DNA from: an uncultured Clostridia bacterium
Lineage (GTDB): Bacteria; Bacillota; Clostridia; Oscillospirales; Acutalibacteraceae
Assembly: GCA_947581635.1 (NCBI GenBank)
Contig: CANPVE010000017.1
Span: forward strand, 1-42,097
Direction of reading: 5' to 3'
DNA: 42,097 nt
This document shows, one piece after another, positions 1-7,494 of this stretch. Numbering within the stretch: the first letter of the stretch is position 1; each line of letters starts with the position of its first letter. Made by a program: the position numbers and the translations under genes. The notes under the pieces were generated by a model, which was not told where the DNA came from, searched no databases, and saw only the letters and a program-made list of their open reading frames with translations.

Positions 1-419
1 AAAAGATAAGCAGGAGGTACGCCGTTGTCCCATACTTCCTGTTTATAGGCCGAAGCTGTCTTGGCTTCAAAAATCACTTGTTGCCCGTCCTCGTTGACTA
101 CGCCGTCCATGTCGGCAAACATAAACGGGTATTCCGTACTTTGCAGGATCATATGCTTCTGCCGAACCTTCAGCTTGGTTCTTTCCATAAATTCCCTTCG
201 GACGATTGGTTCCAACAGCGTTCCGAAGTGAGTGTATTCGCTGTCGGATTCCTCTGGAACGACCCGCCGCGTTTTCTCCCGCCACAATTCACAGACAGAT
301 TTGAAAGGGTTAATTCCAGCAATGATTGAAACATCGGAACCGCCGATTCCCTCGGTGCGATATCGCAGCCATTGCTCACGGGTCAGGTCTTTGGTTTTGA
401 CATAAACTCTGTATGACAT
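1..419 (-). CDS. YqaJ-type phage recombinase/exonuclease, N-terminal part (runs off the left edge)
   Basis: The frame stays open to the window edge, so only the first 139 codons are visible. The N-terminus carries the YqaJ/lambda-exonuclease fold signature: a Glu-Gln-Trp-Leu helix (about residues 15-18), then GIGGSDVSIIAG (about 23-34), an Leu-Trp-Arg-Glu-Lys helix, and the acidic metal-binding strand MFADMDG followed by IFEAK (about 96-118). In the family these residues bind Mg2+ for 5'-3' digestion of duplex DNA, which feeds single-strand annealing recombination in phages and plasmids. The ATG at 417-419 has an excellent GGAGG 5-9 bases upstream. It lies downstream of the DUF932 gene on the same strand, a pairing common in phage-like and conjugative elements. 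The family call is strong; whether the gene is complete is unknown. Confidence 0.88.
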   Translation of the reverse strand, partial: MSYRVYVKTKDLTREQWLRYRTEGIGGSDVSIIAGINPFKSVCELWREKTRRVVPEESDSEYTHFGTLLEPIVRREFMERTKLKVRQKHMILQSTEYPFMFADMDGVVNEDGQQVIFEAKTASAYKQEVWDNGVPPAYL

Positions 420-446
420 TTCACACCTCCGTGTAATAAAAGAAGT

Positions 447-477
447 CCCGAACTGTCATACAAGTATCACAGTCGGG
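447..477 (-). terminator. possible intrinsic terminator between the DUF932 and YqaJ genes
   Basis: CCCGA (447-451) and CTGT (453-456) pair with ACAG (469-472) and TCGGG (473-477), with one bulged A and a 12-base loop. On the minus strand the hairpin is followed by a U-rich CTTCTTTT. It could reduce transcription from the DUF932 gene into the YqaJ gene. The stem is imperfect, so this is tentative. Confidence 0.4.
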
Positions 478-494
478 GGCAATCTCCATTTTGC

Positions 495-527
495 GTTGTA
501 TAACGCCAAAATTATTTGTATAACGTT
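495..527. promoter_or_regulatory. tandem TTGTATAACG repeats, candidate operator
   Basis: The 10-mer TTGTATAACG occurs at 496-505 and again at 516-525, exactly 20 bp (about two helical turns) apart. Each sits in a CGTT-N4-AACG-like dyad, complete in the first copy. Placement between two minus-strand phage-type genes fits a repressor binding site. The repeats are seen directly; the function is inference. Confidence 0.35.
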
Positions 528-531
528 ATTC

Positions 532-1467
532 CTACGCGGATAATACCATTTGGTAGGCCTTGTCGATTATGGGATTTCCGTCCACCGTCTTGGCGAACAA
601 GGACTCGCGGTAATTGCTGCGCTCCCGGAGTGGCTTGCAGTGGGTAGCGAAATCCGACACGGCGTTGATAAATCTGTAGCCGTTTTTGCCTGTGAAATTC
701 AGGTCCGGCGCTTCAAAATAGCGGGTGCGCATATCCTCGCGAAGTTTTTCGATATTGCGCTTCTGCTGATCTGTGGCGTTGTCAGGCTCAGGCAGCAGAA
801 GATTGATGTATTCCATGACCTTAACGTCATTCAAAGCGACGCGGTTGAGCCGGTCGAAATCCTTGCCCAGCGCGGTCATGTATTGTCCCGCGTAGAGCAG
901 TGTTGCCTCCGCCTCCTTCATCTTACCCTCTATATTGCCTGTATGCTGACAGCTCCAGCATCGCTTCGCGGTGGAGAGCGCCAGATTCAGCGTGTTACTG
1001 CACACCACACGAACCGGCGTCATGGCAACTTTTATGGAACCTGAACCGTCGTGGGCATTCATAAATACCAGATACGGAATTATCTCATCGCCGTTGATGA
1101 TGTAATTCTGCGGCAGACGTGCCAGCAGCCATATCCTGCGGCCTCCCTGCAGGCTGCCCGCGGTTTCATACCGAACGCCCTCCCCAAGCAGCGCATCGGT
1201 AAAAGCAAACGCCTCCTTGTTCTGTACTACCTTGTAACGGTCGGTCACGATTCCCAGGACGCTTCCGTCGACATCGCGGACGTTTGCCTTGAATCCCGGA
1301 ATGACGTTCCTGCTGTCGGCGGCCGCAATGTCCTTCTGTAACACCGACCAATCCAGTCCGGCCAATCCCAATGCCGACGCCGAATCCGGCGCTTCCGTCA
1401 CAACAGTTCCCAGACCGTGCCACGGCTTTTCTCTCACCGAGAACATAGTTTCCACATTTACTGACAT
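532..1467 (-). CDS. DUF932 phage/plasmid-like protein (TIGR03299 type)
   Basis: The protein is 311 residues, close to the normal size of the DUF932 family. The N-terminus has the characteristic FSVREKPWHGLGTVV stretch (about residues 9-23), then the W-S-V-L-Q-K segment, GIVTDRYKVVQN (about 72-83) and the conserved MTPVRVVCSNTLNLAL core (about 148-163). The biochemical function of the family is not established; members are typical of conjugative elements and prophages and are often near recombinase genes, as here. The ATG has an AAGGAGG at a good distance. It is encoded upstream of the YqaJ gene on the same strand, and a possible terminator separates the two. Family assignment is confident; any role in DNA recombination is only context inference. 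Confidence 0.85.
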   Translation of the reverse strand: MSVNVETMFSVREKPWHGLGTVVTEAPDSASALGLAGLDWSVLQKDIAAADSRNVIPGFKANVRDVDGSVLGIVTDRYKVVQNKEAFAFTDALLGEGVRYETAGSLQGGRRIWLLARLPQNYIINGDEIIPYLVFMNAHDGSGSIKVAMTPVRVVCSNTLNLALSTAKRCWSCQHTGNIEGKMKEAEATLLYAGQYMTALGKDFDRLNRVALNDVKVMEYINLLLPEPDNATDQQKRNIEKLREDMRTRYFEAPDLNFTGKNGYRFINAVSDFATHCKPLRERSNYRESLFAKTVDGNPIIDKAYQMVLSA

Positions 1468-1572
1468 AAAAATGTACCTCCTTGAAATGATAATTTTTGA
1501 CAGAGCAGTTGTATCATAATCTGCCCGCGCGTATATAATATCTGCCTGCTGCGGCGGCGGACTTTTGCAAAT

Positions 1573-1618
1573 ACAAAATATTCCCCTACGGATTATTGTC
1601 CGTAGGGGAATATTTTGT
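1573..1618. terminator. long perfect hairpin, probable bidirectional terminator
   Basis: ACAAAATATTCCCCTACGGA (1573-1592) is followed by a 6-base loop and its exact complement (1599-1618), a perfect 20-bp stem. It has a GC-rich core and A/T-rich flanks that give U-tracts on both strands. It lies between the divergent DUF932 and Rpn-type genes, so it is not at the 3' end of either one; it may be a relic terminator or the end of a small element. Confidence 0.55.
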
Positions 1619-1746
1619 TTGTATTACGTTCCTTTATGTTCCTTCAAAGGGTTCAGCCCCACCACTCTAGGCTCGACACGGTTATAATATACAATTGAAA
1701 ATCAGAAGTTATACTCAATGGGAAAATTACATACAGTCAAATATTC

Positions 1747-1775
1747 TTGACATCAAAAGCGGAAAGCAATATAAT
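1747..1775 (+). promoter_or_regulatory. consensus sigma-A promoter of the Rpn-type gene
   Basis: TTGACA (1747-1752), a 17-base spacer and TATAAT (1770-1775) match both consensus hexamers exactly. The expected start site (about 1782) falls on the ribosome binding site, so the leader would be very short. It also shows that the upstream in-frame TTG at 1747 is the -35 box rather than a start codon. Confidence 0.8.
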
Positions 1776-1794
1776 AAAAACAGGAAAGGATGTG

Positions 1795-2790
1795 ATGGCA
1801 GTGTCAGACAAAGATACGGCCGCGAAGGAGTATATGCGGGACGCTGAAACCTTTGCGGACGCGTTTAATTTCCTGCTTTATGACGGTCAACAGATTATAA
1901 AACCCGAACGGCTCAAACCGTTGGACACGACCGCTGTTGTACTGCCATATGGAGACGACGGAGCGTCTGTTCCTGTGCAGAAGTATAGAGATGTGATGAA
2001 AATGGTGACGGTCATGGAGGATGACCGGGCGGCCTATCTGCTGCTGGGTATTGAAAATCAGTCGGATATTCACTACGCCATGCCTGTACGGAATATGCTG
2101 TACGACGCTGTGCAATATGTATCGCAGGTGGATCAGTCCGCAAAGTCTCACCGAAACGGCGGGGCAAAACCTGAAACTGGCGCGGAGTTTCTGTCGGGAT
2201 TTTACCGCACAGATAAGCTTATACCCGTGATCACGCTGACGCTTTATTTCGGCGCTGAGCAATGGACGGCTCCGACAGATTTATACGGTATGCTGTCGGC
2301 AGACGCTGAAATTCTCAGATTTGTGGATAATTACCATCTTCATTTGATTGCCCCGGCGCAGATATCGGATAAAGATTTTGATAAATTCCACACAGAATTA
2401 AAGCAAGTGTTAAAATTTATAAAGAATTCACTAAGCAAGAAACGATTGAATGAACTGGTACACGAGGACGAGACTTACAGGCATATTTCAAGGAAAACCG
2501 CGAATATGCTTAATATAATTACCGGTTCTAATTTGAAATATGATAGCAGAGAGGAGACTGTAGATATGTGTCGCGCAATTGAGGAAATAAGAAACGATGC
2601 GATTGCCGAGGGAATTCAAACCGGCATGGAAAAAGGCTTGGAAGAAGGCATGGAAAAGGGTATGGAAAAGGGCACCTTCAGCACCCTTAGCAGCCTTGTG
2701 AAAAAGGGTATATTGACACTTGCCCAAGCTGCCGAAGAAGCCAACATGACTGTTTCCGAATTTAAAGCAAAGACGGATTTGAATGCATAA
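1795..2790 (+). CDS. Rpn/YhgA-like PD-(D/E)XK nuclease family protein
   Basis: This matches the Rpn (recombination-promoting nuclease)/transposase-31 family, once called YhgA-like transposases. Recognisable blocks are the LLGIENQSDIHYAMPVRNMLYD region with the (D/E)xQ nuclease motif Glu-Asn-Gln, then FLSGFYRTDKLIPVITLTLYFG, the middle family hallmark. The C-terminus has the usual low-complexity GM/LEKG-EEG repeats before a helical tail. In the family these proteins cut DNA and are widespread in mobile or variable DNA. I start it at ATG 1795 because AGGAAAGG lies 5 bases upstream; the longer frame from 1747 overlaps the promoter. A hairpin follows the stop. The assignment to family is confident; activity is untested here. 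Confidence 0.85.
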   Translation: MAVSDKDTAAKEYMRDAETFADAFNFLLYDGQQIIKPERLKPLDTTAVVLPYGDDGASVPVQKYRDVMKMVTVMEDDRAAYLLLGIENQSDIHYAMPVRNMLYDAVQYVSQVDQSAKSHRNGGAKPETGAEFLSGFYRTDKLIPVITLTLYFGAEQWTAPTDLYGMLSADAEILRFVDNYHLHLIAPAQISDKDFDKFHTELKQVLKFIKNSLSKKRLNELVHEDETYRHISRKTANMLNIITGSNLKYDSREETVDMCRAIEEIRNDAIAEGIQTGMEKGLEEGMEKGMEKGTFSTLSSLVKKGILTLAQAAEEANMTVSEFKAKTDLNA

Positions 2791-2818
2791 GCTGAATTTA
2801 ATATTCGGCATTCAGCTT
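2789..2818 (+). terminator. probable terminator after the Rpn-type gene
   Basis: AAGCTGAAT (2789-2797) pairs with ATTCAGCTT (2810-2818) around a 12-base loop and is followed by TTTAGTTAATTTT. It starts at the stop codon of the nuclease gene. The T-tract is interrupted, so strength is uncertain. Confidence 0.5.
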
Positions 2819-3038
2819 TAGTTAATTTTGCCTATGCCTGATATTTTCTTGAAATCACACCATGGTTCGGATAAAGCTCAAAATGTCTTGGTTCTACACT
2901 ATATAGTCCTGTTAATTCGACTTGCTTCTATATAATAGGTCTATAATATGCGTATCAATGACAAAAATTATCTTTTCTTAGCCTTGTCTTTGATGGTGCA
3001 AAACTTTTTAGAACCAGAATAGAACCAGAATAAATCTC
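2819..3038. other. non-coding stretch between accessory DNA and guaA
   Basis: I see no supported gene here. The only structure is a tandem direct repeat AGAACCAGAAT at about 3010-3030. Because this is the boundary between accessory DNA and the guaA 3' end, it is where an island integrase or its remnant would be expected, but I cannot recognise one. Confidence 0.5.
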
Positions 3039-3080
3039 AAAAGTCCGAAAAGCCCTAAAATAGGCGCTTCCCGGACTTTT
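3039..3080 (-). terminator. intrinsic terminator of guaA, usable in both directions
   Basis: AAAAGTCCG (3039-3047) pairs with CGGACTTTT (3072-3080), enclosing a second stem between AAGCCC and GGCGCTT. T-runs flank it on either strand. It lies 16 bases past the guaA stop codon. Confidence 0.8.
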
Positions 3081-3092
3081 TTTACTAAATTT

Positions 3093-3115
3093 CAACTATT
3101 CCCACTCAATAGTTG
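3093..3115. other. dyad at the guaA 3' end, candidate attachment site
   Basis: CAACTATT (3093-3100) and its exact complement AATAGTTG (3108-3115) flank a 7-base core. This is the geometry of a tyrosine-recombinase core site (inverted arms around a 7-bp overlap). It covers the last codons and the stop of guaA. The 3' end of guaA is a known integration hotspot for genomic islands. Use as an att site in this genome is inference; no integrase is next to it. Confidence 0.4.
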
Positions 3116-4631
3116 CAGGCGGCTTGGAGGTTATATCAAATACAATTCTGTTGATGTGTTTGACCTCGTTGACAATTCTGTTGGACACAGTTTCCAATAT
3201 ATCATACGGTATTCTTGCCCAATCGGCTGTCATAAAATCTATTGTCCGCACAGCGCGTAGAGCAACTGTGTAGTCATATGTTCTCGCGTCACCCATCACA
3301 CCCACCGATCTCAGGTCTGTCAGTACCGCAAAGTATTGATTTATATCTTTATCTAATCCGGCTTTAGCTATCTCCTCGCGGAATATCGCGTCTGCGTCGC
3401 GCAGAATGTCAAGCTTGTACTCGGTGATTTCTCCGAGACATCTTACGGCAAGTCCCGGTCCGGGGAATGGTTGACGAAAAACCAGATACTCGGGGATACC
3501 CAGTTCCAAACCCGCGCGGCGCACCTCATCTTTAAAGAGATAGCGCAGTGGTTCCACTATTTCCTCGAAGTCAACGTGCTCGGGAAGTCCGCCCACATTA
3601 TGATGGCTCTTGATATTGGCCGCGTCTCCCGCGCCGCTCTCAATCACATCGGGATAAATCGTGCCTTGAACCAAATAATCCACTTTGCCGATTTTCTTTG
3701 CTTCAGATTCAAAAACTCGAATAAACTCCTCGCCTATAATCTTGCGCTTCTTTTCAGGCTCGGTGATGCCCGCCAATTTATTCATAAACCTGTCCTGCGC
3801 ATTTACACGAATCATATTTATATCAAACAGTTCTCTGAATATGTGCTCCACTTCATCGCCTTCATTTTTGCGAAGAAGTCCGTTATCCACAAAAATGCAA
3901 GTGAGCTGTTTGCCTACCGCTCTATGAATCATCACTGCGGCGACAGAGCTGTCCACACCGCCCGATAATGCACACAATACCTTCTTATTACCGATCTTTG
4001 CCTTTAACGATGCAATGGTTTCATCAACAAATGATTCCATCGTCCAGTCGCCGTCTGCCTTGCATACGTCGTAGAGGAATGAACGCAGCATCTTATCTCC
4101 TTCGGCGGTATGCTGAACCTCAAGGTGGAATTGCACTGCGTAAAGATTGCGCTCACGGTTTTCCATGGCTGCAACGGGGCAGGCTGTGCTTTGCGCCGAT
4201 GAAATAAAGCCTTCAGGCAGCTTTGCTATGTAATCCGTGTGGCTCATCCACACCACAGTCTTGTCCGCAACGTCGTTAAAAATATGTGAGGTCTTATCGG
4301 GCGTAATCTCGGTCTTGCCGTATTCACGCACCGGCGCTGCCTTGACTTCTCCGCCGAGCAGATATGCCATAAGCTGAGCGCCATAGCAGATACCAAGCAC
4401 GGGTATGCCAAGTTCAAATATTTCCGCCGAGTATTTCGGGGATTTTTCATCATACACGCTGTTGGGACCGCCTGTAAATATTATACCTATGTAGCGTTCA
4501 GACTTTATAGCCTCAATTGATGTGGTGTAGGGCTTCACTTCCGCATAAACACCCAAGTCACGCACTCGGCGGGCGATGAGCTGATTATATTGTCCGCCGA
4601 AATCCAGGACGAGAATTTTCTGATGTTTCAC
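3096..4631 (-). CDS. guaA: GMP synthase (glutamine-hydrolysing)
   Basis: Converts XMP, glutamine and ATP to GMP, the last step of guanylate synthesis. The 511 residues have the usual three-part order. The class I glutamine amidotransferase domain (about 1-195) has the nucleophile Cys82 in GICYGAQ and its partners His169 and Glu171. The ATP-pyrophosphatase domain has the P-loop SGGVDSS (223-229). The C-terminal dimerisation domain ends in the canonical KPPATIEWE. One oddity is Leu170 directly after the catalytic His169, where a Pro is usual (FHPEV). The start is a GTG with GGAAAG 8 bases upstream. It lies downstream of a nucleoside phosphorylase gene and purA on the same strand but has its own leader and a plausible promoter, so it need not be in one operon with them. 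No purine riboswitch was recognised. Confidence 0.97.
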   Translation of the reverse strand: MKHQKILVLDFGGQYNQLIARRVRDLGVYAEVKPYTTSIEAIKSERYIGIIFTGGPNSVYDEKSPKYSAEIFELGIPVLGICYGAQLMAYLLGGEVKAAPVREYGKTEITPDKTSHIFNDVADKTVVWMSHTDYIAKLPEGFISSAQSTACPVAAMENRERNLYAVQFHLEVQHTAEGDKMLRSFLYDVCKADGDWTMESFVDETIASLKAKIGNKKVLCALSGGVDSSVAAVMIHRAVGKQLTCIFVDNGLLRKNEGDEVEHIFRELFDINMIRVNAQDRFMNKLAGITEPEKKRKIIGEEFIRVFESEAKKIGKVDYLVQGTIYPDVIESGAGDAANIKSHHNVGGLPEHVDFEEIVEPLRYLFKDEVRRAGLELGIPEYLVFRQPFPGPGLAVRCLGEITEYKLDILRDADAIFREEIAKAGLDKDINQYFAVLTDLRSVGVMGDARTYDYTVALRAVRTIDFMTADWARIPYDILETVSNRIVNEVKHINRIVFDITSKPPATIEWE

Positions 4632-4681
4632 AATATCACTTTCCTTACTTTATTATTTGTTCAAGGCGATGCACTTAAAGT

Positions 4682-4710
4682 ATTATACAATAAATTGCGT
4701 TGGTTTTTAA
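4682..4710 (-). promoter_or_regulatory. probable guaA promoter
   Basis: On the minus strand a perfect TATAAT (4687-4682) is preceded after 17 bases by TTAAAA (4710-4705), a weak -35. It lies about 50 bases upstream of the GTG start. Confidence 0.5.
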
Positions 4711-4779
4711 AGGTTAATTTCAGATAAATTTTATTTAACATTGCCGCCCCAAAACAGGCGATTGATATAAACGCTTACT

Positions 4780-5874
4780 TCAAACTATTTCTATCTCTAT
4801 ACCCAGCACGCCGTATTTATCCTGAAGCTCGCGACTATAGTATAAATTCATGTCATCGGGATTTGCGTTATGAATATCATCTTGTGTATATCCGCATTTA
4901 ATAAGCGGCAAGGTTTTATAAAGCTCCTTGAATGAATCGAATTTATGCAGTGCGATAACCCTTGTGCTTATCTTGCAGTCGGGATTTTCAGTACTGATGA
5001 ATTCAATAATATCTCCCACGTTAATCTGCTGTCTTTTTTTGTCGTTTAGCCGCAATTCTATCGTCTTTTTTCCGCTTTTAATTTGCTCAAACGGTTGCCT
5101 GTGAAGCCTCATTGTATGTATTATTTTATTATCTTTCGTGCTTTGAACTATCATATCCACGAGTTTATTCAACGATGTACCAATTATGTGGTCGCTTCGC
5201 TTCAGGCTCCAACCGTTTTCGCTCAAAGTATCCGAAATAACGTAAGCCGCTGAGGCACGTACGCCTCTGTATTTGGCAATTGTAAAAAGTCCGGCTCCCT
5301 CCATTTCAACGCAGAGTGCTCCTTTATCTCGGTAATCGAGCACTTGCCCCCATGTTTCTCTGTATCCCGCGTCGGTAGTCCAGTGTCTGCCTCTCGTAAA
5401 GCCAATCGAAGCGTTTGTCATAAGTTTGCTGATTTCGTCGGTCAGTCCATTGGTTGATTCAATAAAATCACACTCGTATCCATAGAGCCTCGCAACAGCG
5501 GTATCATTAAATGCTCCGTCTGTCAAAACAACGTCTCCGATACTTATGTCATGCCGCAATCCTCCTGCATATCCTATGTGTACCAACTCCTTAACACCGC
5601 TTGCAATTAAATCTTCGGCTTGTGTTGCAATACCTGCGGAACATATATTTCCTTTTACGAACCCCATGGTGTTATTTTCGTTGAATATGTAAAGTCCGCC
5701 ACCAATAGGATATTTATAACTTCCGCATCGTCTTGAAATGACGGTATCGTATATATCGTCTGCAAACAAATAAACTCTCTCGGGAACACTGATATTATCC
5801 AAATCAAGCCCGGCGTTCTTTAATTCCAGCCTCACCAGTTTTTTTGGGTCTGTTAATATGTCATTTCTGTTCAT
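4780..5874 (-). CDS. nucleoside phosphorylase-like domain fused to an ASCH domain
   Basis: Residues 1 to about 245 form a PNP/UDP-phosphorylase-type domain: GYAGGL (101-106, phosphate/base loop), IGDVVLTDGAF (112-122), the ribose-binding Glu-Met-Glu motif in VEMEGAG (189-195) and SD at 214-215, near the usual catalytic Asp. From about residue 252 a second module begins with the ASCH (PUA-like) signature: RLHRQPFEQIKSGKKTIELR (256-275), with the SGKKT lysine/threonine pair and VGDIIEF (286-292). A stand-alone ASCH protein, E. coli YqfB, hydrolyses N4-acetylcytidine; other ASCH domains bind RNA. The fusion therefore suggests salvage of a modified nucleoside, which is inference. The ATG has GGGAGG 7 bases upstream, and the gene lies 91 bp after purA on the same strand, so co-transcription is plausible. 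Confidence 0.85.
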   Translation of the reverse strand: MNRNDILTDPKKLVRLELKNAGLDLDNISVPERVYLFADDIYDTVISRRCGSYKYPIGGGLYIFNENNTMGFVKGNICSAGIATQAEDLIASGVKELVHIGYAGGLRHDISIGDVVLTDGAFNDTAVARLYGYECDFIESTNGLTDEISKLMTNASIGFTRGRHWTTDAGYRETWGQVLDYRDKGALCVEMEGAGLFTIAKYRGVRASAAYVISDTLSENGWSLKRSDHIIGTSLNKLVDMIVQSTKDNKIIHTMRLHRQPFEQIKSGKKTIELRLNDKKRQQINVGDIIEFISTENPDCKISTRVIALHKFDSFKELYKTLPLIKCGYTQDDIHNANPDDMNLYYSRELQDKYGVLGIEIEIV

Positions 5875-5965
5875 CTCTCATTTCCTCCCATTTAAAGCAA
5901 ATACAGGACACGAATACCTTTTTGATTAATATCCATGCCCTGCATATTTTTGTATTCTTAAGAAT

Positions 5966-7243
5966 TTACCTGTAAATCACTTCATCGCGGCCCGGTCCAT
6001 TAGATAATATGTCAATGGGGAAACCTATCTGACCTTCGATGAACTCAACATAATTGCGGCAGTTTTCGGGAAGCTCCTCATATTTTCTGATACCGCGCAC
6101 ATTCTGTTTCCAACCCGGCAAGGTCTGAAGTACAGGCTTAGCTTTGGCAAGCTGATGTGTAACGGGGAACTCATGAGTAATCTTACCGTCAATCTCGTAG
6201 CCTACACACACCGGAATTTCGTCGAGATAGCCCAGCACGTCCAAGTTGGTCATAGCAACCTTCGTAGTTCCCTGAGCCATGCATCCGTAACGTGTCGCTA
6301 CGCAGTCGAACCAGCCCACACGGCGCGGTCTGCCTGTAGTCGCGCCGAATTCACCTTTGTCGCCGCCGCGCCTGCGCAGTTCGTCAGCCTCGTCGCCGAA
6401 TATCTCGCTGACAAACTCACCCGCGCCGACAGCGCTTGAATATGCTTTGGTTACCGTCACCACTTCGCTGATTGCTCTGGCGGGGATTCCCGCGCCGACT
6501 GAGCCGTAGCCCGCAAGGGTGGAAGACGATGTAACCATGGGATAAATTCCGAAATCCGGATCTTTGAGTGATCCAAGCTGACCTTCGAGAAGTATGTTTT
6601 TGCCCTCACGCACTGCTTTCTGCAAAAATTCAAATGTATTTGCAGCGTAGGGAGTGACAATTTCCTTGCACTTCATAAGGTAATCATAGATCTCCTGCTC
6701 GGAAATAGGAGGCTTGTTGTAGAGGTGCTCGACAAGCGTATTCTTGATATCAAGCACCTTTTTTATTTTTTCTCTCAGATACTCTTCGCTGGCAAAAAGT
6801 TCATTTACCTGAAATCCTATTTTGGAATACTTATCGGAATAGAAGGGCGCGATACCTGATTTGGTTGAACCGAAAGCTTTACCGCCCAATCTCTCCTCTT
6901 CGTACACGTCAAAAAGAACATGATATGGCATAATCAACTGCGCGCGGTCCGAAATCAGTATCTTTGGCGTGGGAACTCCCTGTTCCACCACGTAGGCAAG
7001 TTCCTTCTCAAATTTTATCAAGTCAAGTGCCACGCCGTTCCCTATAATATTGACGGTGTGCTGATGGCACACCCCCGACGGCAGCAGATGAAGTGCGAAT
7101 CTGCCGAAGTTGTTAATTATGGTGTGACCCGCATTGGCACCACCCTGAAAGCGAATAACCACGTCCGATTCCGCGGCGAGCATATCAGTAATCTTTCCCT
7201 TGCCCTCGTCGCCCCAGTTAGCCCCAACAATAGCCTTAATCAA
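5966..7243 (-). CDS. purA: adenylosuccinate synthetase
   Basis: Makes adenylosuccinate from IMP, aspartate and GTP, the first committed step to AMP. At 425 residues it is standard length. The N-terminus has GANWGDEGKGK (8-17 region, GTP phosphate loop with the catalytic Asp) and the FQGGANAGHT active-site loop. GSTKSGIAP, the TGRPRRVGWFD loop and the terminal SNGPGRDE are also as in the family. The start is TTG at 7243-7241, with GGAG 10 bases upstream; the nearby GTG is out of frame. A consensus promoter lies about 60 bases upstream. With the phosphorylase-ASCH gene and guaA downstream, this forms a small purine neighbourhood. Confidence 0.97.
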   Translation of the reverse strand: MIKAIVGANWGDEGKGKITDMLAAESDVVIRFQGGANAGHTIINNFGRFALHLLPSGVCHQHTVNIIGNGVALDLIKFEKELAYVVEQGVPTPKILISDRAQLIMPYHVLFDVYEEERLGGKAFGSTKSGIAPFYSDKYSKIGFQVNELFASEEYLREKIKKVLDIKNTLVEHLYNKPPISEQEIYDYLMKCKEIVTPYAANTFEFLQKAVREGKNILLEGQLGSLKDPDFGIYPMVTSSSTLAGYGSVGAGIPARAISEVVTVTKAYSSAVGAGEFVSEIFGDEADELRRRGGDKGEFGATTGRPRRVGWFDCVATRYGCMAQGTTKVAMTNLDVLGYLDEIPVCVGYEIDGKITHEFPVTHQLAKAKPVLQTLPGWKQNVRGIRKYEELPENCRNYVEFIEGQIGFPIDILSNGPGRDEVIYR

Positions 7244-7311
7244 TCACGTTCAACTCCATTTTCTAAGTGTAATGCGCTGAAACCTAAAATAAGCGCTCCA
7301 ACAACCCATTC

Positions 7312-7340
7312 ATTATATTACAAAGCCGAATTAATGTCAA
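7312..7340 (-). promoter_or_regulatory. consensus purA promoter
   Basis: On the minus strand TTGACA (7340-7335), a 17-base spacer and TATAAT (7317-7312) are both perfect. The predicted leader to the TTG start is about 60 bases, too short for a purine riboswitch. Confidence 0.8.
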
Positions 7341-7494
7341 CGATTAATTTAATATTGTGTTAAATAATTTGATTAATTTTGTGTGACATTTGAGCATTAT
7401 TACCAGAAAAGCGTTTAAAATATGTAATATCTGTAGATTTTTTTATAAATGCGGTACCAAATCAACGTTGTACTTCGGAGACGTGTGTATATTC

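Noticed and set aside
550..1044. Plus-strand frame opposite the DUF932 gene
   Set aside because: Shadow of a well-supported gene on the other strand.
1621..1690. GGGTTCAGCCCC stretch resembling a tRNA T-loop end
   Set aside because: No acceptor or anticodon stem can be folded around it; no tRNA or tRNA fragment is supported.
7244..7494. Purine riboswitch in front of purA
   Set aside because: The leader is about 60 bases and lacks the three-way junction pattern.
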